Of a stretch of DNA of 64,000 bases, positions 20,119-30,084 are shown piece after piece. This DNA is from Axinella damicornis (taxonomy: Eukaryota > Porifera > Demospongiae > Axinellida > Axinellidae), in the NCBI GenBank assembly GCA_963931865.1, contig OZ007512.1, positions 3,933,121 through 3,997,120 on the forward strand. Direction: 5' to 3'. The notes under the pieces are model-generated. The model worked only from the letters and a program-made list of their open reading frames with translations. It did not search any database and had not been told where the DNA came from. Each line of letters begins with the position of its first letter. The first letter of the stretch is position 1. The position numbers were made by a program, and so were the translations under genes.

Positions 20119-22476
20119 ATGGCACAACCACAGGGCCACTTTGGCTATCAGATCGTCCGAATCATCAAAACATCCTCCCTCGGCGTCGGATCATATGGAG
20201 CCGTCTACAGAGCTCTGTGCGATGAGCTACCATGTGCCGCTAAGATTGTCCACCCAACGCTATTTGAGACGAATGACCCAGGTACACGAAAGATCATGGA
20301 GCGATTCGAGCAAGAGTGCCAATTCCTGAGTGGTGTCAGACACCCCCACATCGTGCAGTACTTGGGGGTGAGTAGGGATCCTGAGTCTGGGCTTCCTGTG
20401 CTACTCATGGAACTCATGGATAGTAGTCTGACCCGATTCCTAGAGCAATCCGAGGAACAACTTCCCTTCCACACACAAGTAGATATTTGTCACGGTATAG
20501 CCATGGCCCTCGCCTACCTCCACTCAAATGGCATCGCACACCGTGACCTCTCCAGCAACAATGTGTTGCTGATTTGTCCTGGAAACAGAGCCAAGGTCAC
20601 GGATTTCGGAATGTCAAAGCTAGCTGATGCAAACCCACGCATGACTCCAATGACCATGTGCCCTGGCACGCTGGCATACATGCCACCAGAAGCACTGAAG
20701 GACCCTCCAGTTTATTCCAAGAAGCTGGACTGCTTCTCGTTTGGTGTACTGGGAGTTCAGACCATCATCCGACAGTTTCCTGACCCCAGTGTACGTTTCA
20801 GAATGATAGACATCATTGACCCAAGGATACCCAGTGGTACGGTTGATGTGCCTGTTCCTGAGGTTGAACGTCGCCGATCCCACATCGACCAGGTTGACCC
20901 AGCCCACCCCTTGCTGCCAGTTGTCCTCCACTGTCTGAAGGATGCAGACAGAGAAAGACCCTCAGCTCAGGAGCTCTGCAATCGTCTAGCTGCTCTGAAA
21001 GAAGCCCCACAGTATGGTGAAAGTGTGCAGCAAGGACAAAGAACCACAACTGATGGAGAACGTGTGCGAATCAGAGAACTGCAAGCAGAAGCCCAAGAAA
21101 GACAAAGTCAACTACAAGAGAAAGATCGTACAATTGCCAACAATGAAACACAATTTCAAGAGAAAGATCGTACAATTGCCACCAAGGAAAGACAACTACA
21201 AGAGAAAGACCGTACAATCGCCACTAAGGAAAGACAACTGCAAGAGAAAGATCGTACCACTGAAAGGCAACTTCGTGAGAAAGATCGTACAATTGCCACC
21301 AGGGAAAGGCAACTACAAGAGAAAGATCGTACAATTGCCGACAGGGAAAGGCAACTCCGACAGCTAAACCAACAGCTGGAAGCAAACGAGCAAGTAACCG
21401 CAGACTTCCAACACAAACATCTGGATAGTGATAAACAAATTCATGACCTTGAGCAACGTCTTGCAGCAAAGGACCAGCAAATCAGGGAGCTGCAGCAGCA
21501 GACCTATGATCAACCAACAGCCAAACTCCAGGTCAGAGGTCAGAGTGCAAGAAAGGGACCACTCTGCTTACACTGGAGGAAGTGTGGGACGGCTCCGTGT
21601 ACGATGTTAAAACCATCATGTGTGGTGGATGGCAACATGGCTTACTTTAATAATTACGATTCCAATGATGTGTATTCCTATGACTCTAAAAAACAGAGGT
21701 GGTCCTCACTCCCTCAGCTCCCTCACAGAAATTCAAACCTGGCAGTAGTAAGTGGTCTCCTGACTGCCATCGGCGGAAGGCTGGGTAGCAATGTTACAAA
21801 CCAACTCTTCAGTTTGACTGGTGAGGGGAAGTGGTTGGAGCGTTTCCCACCCATGCCAACCAAACGTTATGGCACTGCAGCTGTGAGCAGTGGAAAGTCC
21901 CTGGTCGTGGCAGGAGGACGTGGAGGGGACTACAAACCACTGCACAAAGTAGAAGTGATGGACACGGTGACTCTACAGTGGTCCACTGCCAGCAGTCTGC
22001 CTTTTGCACTCAGATACGCTTCAGCCACAATCTGCCAAGATCTCATCTATTTGCTGGGGTATAACATGAGCAATAAACCAAGATCAGTGCTTGCTTGTTC
22101 CATGGCCGACCTCATACAGTCTTGTCGTCCTCAGTCACTAGGAGCAAGGTTGGAGACCTTGACTCTGCAAGAAGTCTGGCACCAAGTTGCCGATCTCCCA
22201 GTTCGCTCATCCAGCTGTGCCACTCTCTGTGGACAGCTGCTAGCAGTTGGTGGGTGTGATGATGACAACAGCTACACCACTGCCATTCACCAGTACAACC
22301 CAGCAACCAACTCCTGGGAGGTCATCAGCCACATGCCCACTGCACGATGCGACACTCTAGTAGCAGTCCTTCCTGGCAACAAGCTGATGGTGGTGGGAGG
22401 CTACAGACGATGGTTTGGCAAAATTAGCACTAGTACTGTGACTGACACAGTGGAAATTGCAACCCTTCAAGAATAG
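20119..22476 (+). CDS. TKL-like protein kinase / coiled coil / Kelch-repeat protein (intact)
   Basis: The protein has 785 residues. Residues about 15-295 are a kinase domain with every key element: glycine loop GVGSYG (22-27), ATP lysine in CAAKI (K42), helix-C glutamate in FEQECQFL, HRDLSSNN (141-148), DFG (162-164) and PPE (189-191). The catalytic loop suits a tyrosine-kinase-like (TKL) serine/threonine kinase; substrate unknown. Residues about 310-465 form a coiled coil built on the 14-residue repeat QLQEKDRTIATKER, about six copies. Residues 500-785 carry about five Kelch blades (IGG, AGG, LLGY, VGG and VVGG strand ends), a likely beta-propeller for target binding. There is no signal peptide or membrane segment, so it is cytoplasmic. 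I chose the ATG at 20119 because the conserved acceptor at 20103 excludes the ATGs at 20092 and 20098 from the mRNA and because unit 1 starts at the same MAQPQG. Confidence 0.9.
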   Translation: MAQPQGHFGYQIVRIIKTSSLGVGSYGAVYRALCDELPCAAKIVHPTLFETNDPGTRKIMERFEQECQFLSGVRHPHIVQYLGVSRDPESGLPVLLMELMDSSLTRFLEQSEEQLPFHTQVDICHGIAMALAYLHSNGIAHRDLSSNNVLLICPGNRAKVTDFGMSKLADANPRMTPMTMCPGTLAYMPPEALKDPPVYSKKLDCFSFGVLGVQTIIRQFPDPSVRFRMIDIIDPRIPSGTVDVPVPEVERRRSHIDQVDPAHPLLPVVLHCLKDADRERPSAQELCNRLAALKEAPQYGESVQQGQRTTTDGERVRIRELQAEAQERQSQLQEKDRTIANNETQFQEKDRTIATKERQLQEKDRTIATKERQLQEKDRTTERQLREKDRTIATRERQLQEKDRTIADRERQLRQLNQQLEANEQVTADFQHKHLDSDKQIHDLEQRLAAKDQQIRELQQQTYDQPTAKLQVRGQSARKGPLCLHWRKCGTAPCTMLKPSCVVDGNMAYFNNYDSNDVYSYDSKKQRWSSLPQLPHRNSNLAVVSGLLTAIGGRLGSNVTNQLFSLTGEGKWLERFPPMPTKRYGTAAVSSGKSLVVAGGRGGDYKPLHKVEVMDTVTLQWSTASSLPFALRYASATICQDLIYLLGYNMSNKPRSVLACSMADLIQSCRPQSLGARLETLTLQEVWHQVADLPVRSSSCATLCGQLLAVGGCDDDNSYTTAIHQYNPATNSWEVISHMPTARCDTLVAVLPGNKLMVVGGYRRWFGKISTSTVTDTVEIATLQE
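21112..21360 (+). repeat. In-frame 42-bp coding minisatellite in kinase-2
   Basis: About six copies encode QLQEKDRTIATKER with small changes; one copy is shortened to 11 residues (33 bp), keeping the frame. Kinase-1 has two copies at about 2469-2552. Fourteen residues are exactly two heptads, so changing copy number alters coiled-coil length without disturbing the heptad pattern. Confidence 0.85.
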
Positions 22477-23680
22477 ATGTACTGGGATGTTTGGTTCGTA
22501 ATGCATACTATTTGCATGTACATGTCTACATCAATACTTTGAGATTTTGAAACGTGTGTTTGTCTGTCCGCGGGTAACGGAAGTCGGATGGAACTATACA
22601 CTATAGTGACACACATGACCTTCGTACCTACTTGACTTAAGTACAAAAGCACTTCATCTTGATCTGATGACAATGTGATGCTAATGCTCTTCACGAGACA
22701 CGGTACGTATCATAAACCCTCCCGGTGCATCAGAGTAATGCACTATGCCAGACTCACTCAGATGCAGCGAGGAGTGATAGCTCACCAGGACTGCTGGATG
22801 AGAGAGAACTGTCGTGGGCCGTGCTAACGCAAACGGTGAGAGCTTGTCAGACACATAAACTGGGAGCTGAACATGCGGGCACAATCAGGGAGCAGCAACT
22901 GAAGCGGGTGAAGCTGCTGGTAAATATCACTATTTAAAGCAGCTGAAAGGGCCATGCATAGTAAAACATGGGAGAGAGCGTGACACAACAGGACCAGTCG
23001 ATTCTGGTGTCTGAGTCCCCCCACCCCCCTTCCCACCAACTCACTTGAGGGCAAACAGCTCCAGGTTTAGAGTGGTTGTCCTCAGCAGCAGCACACATCA
23101 CGAACTGCCAGGGTGAGCGACGAGTGACTCGGATTGAACTCCGTCTTCTTTCCCACGGGATTAGTCCTACAGGAAATGTAGCACCACAGGAGTTCCACGA
23201 TCGATGGAGCATGGGGTTCTGGTAGTCTGAGGAGTGGGCAACAAGTGGAGGAGAGGGAGAAGATGGGGGAGGGGAGAAGGAGAGGAGAGGGGGAGGAGTG
23301 GATGAGAGGGGAAAGAGTGGGTGTAAAGGATTGCAGATATGTGCATGGCAGCCTTGCACTAACTCTGACATGTTCTCTCTCCTAGCTACTACATGAGGGT
23401 ATAAGCTAATCAAACCTACTGCAATGTCGTATGTGGTAAGACTTAAAGATTCCACTGCTTGACCTTCACTTCATCACACTTCCACCCACCCCACACCTCA
23501 TCACACTTCCACCCAGGGATTTGCACCATTGTAATCAGCATGACTGGAACAATCCAATGATTTCTGACCCCAAATGATGGGACAAATCAAGCTCTGTTCA
23601 TGCTGATCACAATGGCGCTCCACTTCTTCACACTCAGCGATGCACACAGGGTTTTTTTTTGGGGGGGGGGGGGGGGGGGG
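22477..23680. other. Kinase-2 3' flank and spacer
   Basis: This is the counterpart of 3661-6000 without the hAT-like insert, the expanded minisatellites and the GAGGTCG element. No gene is supported. A 20-base poly-G tract at 23661-23680 is the insertion site of the following element. Confidence 0.55.
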
Positions 23681-24152
23681 CAGGGGCGGATACAGGATTT
23701 ATGAAAGGGGGGGCACTATATTAAACGCTGCCGGAAGCAGTGCATAGAGGCGCGTAGCGCCGATCAGTCCGCGCGAAGCGCGGAAAAAATTTTTCGCCTT
23801 CATTTTTCACTTCTCAGGATGGGCTCTCGTGGCACCTTCGCGCTTTGCACTGCAAGTTCCAGATGTACGAGGATTGCAGGTCCCAGGGCCGCCATGAGCT
23901 TCTTCCTTGCTCAAATTTCGCTCACGAACGTAATACGTACGTACACGGAGGGTTATACTAGATCGTGGTCTCGTTCCCAAGCCGTTCGGTTTCAGGCAAC
24001 GGCCGCAACGCACGGTATTGCGAGCTGAGGAGGCCAGGTCAGGAGTTGCAACGTAGCGGCAGCAAGTTAGTAAGGAGGAAAATAAAGCGGTGAAGAAGCA
24101 AAAGGGGGGGGGGGCACCGGCCCCCGATGCCCCCCCCCTAGATCCGCCCCTG
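23681..24152. mobile_element. CAGGGGCGG-ended non-autonomous transposon in a poly-G tract (472 bp)
   Basis: It starts CAGGGGCGGATACAGG and ends CTAGATCCGCCCCTG, inverted repeats of each other. G-runs abut both ends (20 before, at least 12 after), consistent with an 8-bp duplication of a G target as made by hAT transposases. Unit 1 at the same place (about 6020-6032) has only a short T/G run and no insert. The interior has a GCGCG-rich palindrome near 23750 and no transposase. Confidence 0.75.
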
Positions 24153-24239
24153 GGGGGGGGGGGGGTAGAAAAAATTATAAGTAACCCATTGCGAGAAGCT
24201 ACGTTGCATGCTCCTCATGTGTGCTCCCACAAACAAGAA

Positions 24240-24240
<1 letters not shown>

Positions 24241-24273
<33 letters not shown>

Positions 24274-24300
24274 ACACACACACACACGCACACACACAAG
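24241..24300. repeat. Poly-C(32) and CA repeat
   Basis: A run of 32 C at 24241-24272 is followed by a CA-rich stretch. It is the single unit-2 equivalent of the three modules at 6092-6266. Confidence 0.8.
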
Positions 24301-26064
24301 TAGAATCTGCTGAATGAGTACCCTCACACACACTCACCTGAAAGCAAACAGCCCCAGGTTCAGAGCGTCTAGCTATCATCTCAACTATCAGCATCTTCCT
24401 CCCCCTGGGCAAAACAGGGAACTGTCACACCACAGGAGTTCCATGAGATTCTGGTAGCCTGAGGAGTGGGTAGCATGTGGAGGAGAAGGGAGAAGATGGG
24501 GGAGGCAAGGAGAGGAGAGGGGGGGGGGGGAGGTATGAGAGGGGAATGAGAGGGGGTAGAGGATTACGAGTGAATGTATATATGTACATACACACATGGT
24601 AGCCTGGCACTAACTCCCCATAATTATATCATTTCTCCTTACATGAGAAAAAAAAAAATTTTTTTCCAGGATTTAGTGATGGCCTACCACTGAAAAAGGC
24701 TAAGAAACAAGGGGACATGCCATTAACCAGGGTACTGTACTTGGTGGTCCTTGGGGGACAATCCATGTATATATATATATGGTGATCCTCAGAAACCATC
24801 CATTGTACTGTGTAGATGATGATCCCTTGTACAATGTTCCCAGGTAGTTTAACTGTATTGTGATGATCCACACCCAGCTTTTCATCGCTTGCAGTTAACC
24901 GAACAGCGATGGTGGGGCCTAGTCTTGAGGGGCCAGACCCACATGGAAGGTCTGGCCCCTCGAGACTAGGTGGGGCCATGGGAATGAGGTGATTGGTTCC
25001 CTGTTAAAACTCTTATAGTGCATGTACATATAAGCAGTTAAAGAAGAGAATAAGTCAATACACAGCTTACAACAACCAGTTTTCACAGAGATAGGAATAG
25101 CTATCTTCACTATCCCCTCCCTCTCCATGCACTCTCTTCTACCATCCTCGCAGAATCAGACCTGCCAACACTCTCACTCTCTACCCTTGCCTACCAGACC
25201 ATTATAGAATACCTCCGCTACTTGCTCCTTCACCGACAACGAAAATTCGACGTGTTCTGTGTCAGCAGCTAGGACACAACCTCGTTCCCAGACTCCATTC
25301 CATCATCCCCAGGTGGGATCATGGGGGGTGGGGCTGGGATGGGCGCATGAGGGGTGTAGGGCTGGGTCCATGTGTACATGTGGGTGGGGTTTGCATGGAG
25401 TGTGGTGCATATCGCCGATAACAATTATTGCTGGTTGAAAGGTATTATAAGATGGTACCAATTATGGGTTTCGTACTTCTAGAATTCGTCAACTTTCCTG
25501 ACATTGTCAATCTCATTTGAAATTTTAGCAAGTAGCTACGTATTCAAAACTGTGATGAAATTTTTTTTTATGGGTAGTAGGGGGTTATGATTGTCCTAAT
25601 AAAATGGGCATAGCTAGCCAGAATACTGTTGGTGGGAGTGGCCATTATAACTTCCATTGTACCTTTTCATTGGGACCCCTGTGGTTTTGAAACTGAAATG
25701 TACCCACCCTCTGAAGTATATCGCAGGTCTTTACACTGAACATAATTTATATTGCACAGTTACAACGCACATCACCGTTATGGATATTCAGTTTCAAAGT
25801 GATAGCTACCATGCTGTACCGATGATGACCTCAGATTTGCAAAAGAAATAACAAAGCAACTGTGTTACGTAAAATGAAAGTTTGTTGTTGTGAAAACAGA
25901 TAAAGTTATGATCAATATTATTGCTACAGTGGAGGTGGAGGAATGGTTTGCAATGTACTCGATGTACAAATATGGTCATATCAAGCACAAACAACTCTGC
26001 TTAGCTAGGTCTGGTAATAAATTAATACACACGTTTTAACAAAAAATAATATCAGAACAGTTCA
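24301..26064. other. Spacer and 3' flank of 7TM-C
   Basis: This is the counterpart of 6267-8520. It contains the hairpin at 24919-24969 and no supported gene. The stretch from about 25560 onward aligns with the other 7TM 3' flanks. Confidence 0.5.
24919..24969. repeat. 51-bp hairpin, unit 2
   Basis: Counterpart of 7001-7051. The 21-base arms remain fully paired apart from the same G:T wobble, with an A:T pair in place of C:G at arm position 10. Confidence 0.8.
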
Positions 26065-27188
26065 TTACAGGGGTAAAGGCTTTTCATCTTCAGCTTCAAT
26101 GCTCTGAATGGTGACATTTGTTGACTGCTGTTCTTCAGATGACTGTGATGTTTCACTGCACTCATCGATCACTGCTCTCTAATACCTTCTCTTCACATAC
26201 CATCCCAGTGCGGACAGTGGGAGTGACGGCAGAAGGGAGAGCACAATTCCCGTGATTCCAGTCTCAACTTGCACTTGTGCAACCAGCATCAGCTCATAAA
26301 GTGCTATCACCATGACGATAAGTCCTACAGCTGAAATTATCATAGTAAAATGCACTACCATACATCCACAGTGTCTTATGTTGCAGTACAACTTTCTCCT
26401 CCTTGGCTTTTGACACCTATACATCAGGTAGGCAACAACGAGTGTAAGACCAACTGGTATCATTGCCAACATTGCCCAAAAGAGAAAAGTTACTTGTGGG
26501 TGGGTCAACAGTAGAACACAGAGGGGAATAGCACACATTGTGAATATTTGTAGGAGTATCAGAATATTCCACAATGGAAGAACATGAATTGTTTGATGCA
26601 GACAGAAACAACGCCTTCTGCCGTATCGCCTGCCAATGACGTGATGTCGTGTTGCATGAATGGATACAACTAGTTCTGCAAACACTGCAATTGGGATGAT
26701 GGTAATCTTGGACATTAGAGTGAAGACTTCATCTTTGTATAATCTCGTGTCGGAAGGAAGTGAGCAGTTGTGTCCAGAAAGCTCTACAATACAGGATGTA
26801 ATAAATGGTTGGTTATGATAATAATGGTATAGAGTGAGTTTTCAGTGTAAAAGATATTGAATAGGAAAGCGATGAGTGCTGCAGCCCAGTACAAGCATGC
26901 CGTGAAGTGTCGACCTGAAGCTACAGCTCTTACTCTGGGGTAGTACCAGGACAATGACTTTGCAAGGGCAATTGGCGTGAGAATGTTTAAGAAAGCAAAA
27001 GCACATGCATAGCAGTGCAATACGACAGTAGTGAGCCTTCATATCTTCAACATGCAATCTTGTTGCGTGTAGGCTATAGCTGATGGACACGTATCCTCTG
27101 TCATTTTCCATTATGTAATAAATGTCTTGAGACAGCTATTAGCCTCATTCCCAAGCCTTGCTCCCAGTTTTACAGTTGAGGGAGAAAT

Positions 27189-27308
27189 TTTTGCATACCG
27201 TAAGCAATTCTTGCATACCGTAAGCAATTCTTGCATACTGTAAGCAATTCTTGCATACTGTAAGCAATTCTTGCATACTGTAAGCAATTCTTGCATACTG
27301 TAAGCAAT
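27189..27308. repeat. 20-bp tandem repeat, six copies
   Basis: The unit is ATTCTTGCATACTGTAAGCA; the first copies have CCG for CTG. It lies in the enlarged intron of 7TM-C (556 bp, against 142 bp in D). The open frames on the minus strand here are by-products. Confidence 0.85.
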
Positions 27309-27444
27309 CATAAACTGGAGGCATACAAGGTCTGAGAGTGAGACCACTAGCCACATTCTACCTGTACAAAAGGATAGCCATCATCTATCATTACTAGCAC
27401 AGGTAGCTACAGGGCTCTATAATTCAGTTAGCCACATTGTATAA

Positions 27445-27609
27445 TGCAAGCCACTGTGGTACAAGACAGTTAGATTAGACGATGTAATTTTGTGGTTTGA
27501 GGAAAATCCTACTCGAGGTTGTTTATCTGGACCATTGGCTGTGCCTCTTGGACAACCTCTCACGATATCTATTAGTAAATTCCTTAGAAGCAATCAATTG
27601 AGGCCATAG
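27445..27609 (+). other. Possible coding fragment inside the 7TM-C intron
   Basis: A 55-codon open stretch without an ATG, between stops, includes VILWFEENPTRGCL and LGQPLTISISKFL. Its composition looks more protein-like than surrounding frames, but I recognise no family. It may be debris of an inserted element, because D lacks this intron expansion. Chance is a serious alternative. Confidence 0.2.
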
Positions 27610-28631
27610 TGTTGCTACGGTTAAATCGTAGCTAGCTACGGATTAATTGTTCACATACAGAACGCACCCAGGTGAGGAGTTCTATCAACCCTTCTAGCAG
27701 GTCATCCTCAGTAATGCCAGAAGGAAGTGAGTCGATGTGAAGTTGAATTGGTAAGTGGTAGTGAGGTGAGTTGTTGAGGAGGTAAATATATGCACTAATA
27801 ACATTGTCTAGTGCTATCAACTGGTCGATTGAAGACAAGAGGTGAACTGCTCCACTGGAACTGTTGCCAGTATGAGAAGTTGTTTGATGCACCAGAGAAA
27901 CTGGAATGCCTGTCGCAATGACCTGGCACCGCACCACCTACTGTGAGACACACACGTATCACAACCGAGGTCGGAGGAAACCATTGTAAGGGAAAGAACA
28001 CTTTTTGCATCGAGTACAGTGCTTGACTGTTTCCTAATAAGGCATCTTCTAGCTTCTGATGAACAACTTGTTGAGCAGTGCGGTTTGTAGCTGCTACAGT
28101 TAACAAACTCAGGAAGACACTAGCATAGAGCATCTTTGTTGCCATAGTGATGATTGAATCCTGCAGAGGTAAATTAAAAACTTTCTCTCAGTAAGACTTT
28201 GCATGATTAATCAGGCATCTAGCTATTATATATAACATTAGCCTGACTCAAGAAGCCTTTTGAAGGAGCTCTAGGACAATTTGCAGGAACTTGCTGGCGG
28301 AGCAAATGGAAAGGCTCTCTTATCTTGCAATATTCACTCCACAACTTTCATCTTGGCAAGAGAGCTGAGCTAAATAGATAAGTTTAAGCTCTGGGCACCT
28401 ATAATCTCCATTTTCTACAAGGGATTGTATAATTATAGTCACTTTACGAACATATTGAAGTCTTACTTCTGCAGCTAGCTACAATAATATGTGCAGAATG
28501 AGAGGAAAACATTATAAACTACCAGTCAGTTAAGTTTTGAATGGAACAGGTCACTCGATCCTCACAACTGCAATCAGGAAACAGTTAGCTACGGAACTGA
28601 AAGTACATAGACTGCACACTAGGTACGTACT

Positions 28632-28664
28632 CAAACCTTAACGTCTGATGTGCACAGCAACAAC
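28632..28664 (-). promoter_or_regulatory. Conserved upstream element (copy 2)
   Basis: A copy of the GATGTGCACAGCAACA element about 490 bp upstream of the 7TM-C start. A second copy at 29045-29075 comes from a local duplication. Confidence 0.4.
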
Positions 28665-29044
28665 TCCAGCCTTGCACTTGTGGTTTTCGTGTACTTGGCT
28701 ATGCTATTCTCTTTACAAAATGAATCCACTCGTTTGTTTAGAACGTCACATGTTTTTGTACCGATATGGCCTCTGTTGTTGAAGTCTTGGATCATGTTAT
28801 ACAAACAAGAGTTAAAAATCCATTTTTGTAATGACTAACTGCTCTCTAAGTGCCCTACTAAGTACTAAGTAGCTACTAAGTATAGTAGAAGCTGAATATA
28901 GACTGAATGTTCCCATGCCCCTTTGTAACACTATAACCTGTGAATTGGTGAAGGGAGACCTGTGCAGGAGGCTAGTTTGCGTTGCAATAATCAAAATTTG
29001 ATTGCATGGTACATAATTACCATGGTATGATATATAATGAAGTG

Positions 29045-29075
29045 AAACCTCAACGTCCGATGTGCACAGCAACAG
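29045..29075 (-). promoter_or_regulatory. Conserved upstream element (copy 3)
   Basis: GATGTGCACAGCAACA again, in the second copy of the 28.6-kb local repeat. It is further from 7TM-C, and 7TM-D lies on its other side. Confidence 0.35.
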
Positions 29076-30084
29076 TAAATTAGCCTTGCACTCGTGGCTA
29101 CAAAATGAATTTCACTCGTTTAAGCCTTTGTTTGGAGCGTCACATAATGTTATTGTACCAATAATAATTATTATGACCACTGTTGTTGAAGTCTTGGGTC
29201 ATGTTGTACAAACAAATATTTTAAAAAATCCATTTTGTAATGATACGCATGCATTAATTAAAACACTAACAGCTTTCTAAGTAGGTATACTAGTAATTGA
29301 ATATAGACCGAATGTTAGAACCTTGTTCCCATGATCCTTCCTGACACTATAACCTGTGATTTTTTACTTCCATTCAGATTTGACATCATAGCTAAGTTAA
29401 TATTATAATAAATCTGTCCCGAGCTGTGAATTCTGACAATCTTATTCATAATGAAACCGTCAGTGTAGCTGTGTAGAGCAAGTATAGTTGGTCTGTGCAA
29501 GATACAGTCTAGATGATTTTACTAAGAATGGTCAACCGCATTTGTTGCTTCAGTAAGCGATCAAATACTGTCAGTGAGAATGACCATAATTATAGCTACG
29601 GTAATCATTGTATACCTTTTCGCTGGGATCCTAACGATAAAGGTATTTAGGTTTAGCAACTGAAATGCACCCTTAATACTATTGTGTGGTGACATAATCA
29701 GCATGACTGCAGGAGCGTCATATCTTAATGACTAGCTTTACATAAATTGCTATCTTCAGTTACAAAATGATACCACACTGTAGCAATGATGACTTCAGAT
29801 TTGCATAACAAAACAACTGCATTAAAATTGAGTCATTAAAAAAAAAAAGACCAAAAGAACCGTTTGCATACTCTTTGGATATGTCATGCATAGGTTTGTA
29901 AATGTCCGTATTGTTTGTGGTAACCATCACTGCATGCATTAAAATAAAATTTGCTGTTGTGATAATTGTAAGGAAAAAGGTATAATCAAATGTTAAAGCT
30001 ACAGTGGAGGGTGACGTGGAGGAATGGTTTGCAATGTGCTCGATGTACAAATGTGGGGTTCATCTGGAATAGTTGAAGCAGGCA

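Larger units (their letters stand above)
26065..28145 (-). pseudogene. 7TM-C: seven-pass membrane protein, decayed
   Basis: Exon 1 runs 28145-27668 (MATKMLYASVFLSLL signal peptide; donor GTGCGT) and exon 2 from about 27111 to the stop at 26065. There are several lesions. An 8-bp deletion after FQWSSS shifts exon 1. About 48 bp including the splice acceptor and AKSYA codons are lost, so the exon joins directly into ENDRGYVSIS. A 4-bp GCAT insertion lies in TM1 near 27004-27011. A further frame change follows TM2 near 26830. CAG is changed to TAG at 26181-26179, cutting the cytoplasmic tail. TM3 to TM7 (26715-26179) otherwise read cleanly. The tail (beyond the TAG) reads QSIEAEDEKPLPL, pairing it with 7TM-A. 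Confidence 0.85.
28146..30084. other. Upstream of 7TM-C and 3' flank of 7TM-D
   Basis: No gene is supported. About 28632-28850 is repeated at about 29045-29270, each with the TGTGCACA element and a shared AAATCCATTTT stretch. Near 29600-29650 is a degenerate palindrome related to the TTAA elements. The stretch from about 29700 onward aligns with other 7TM 3' flanks. Confidence 0.5.
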
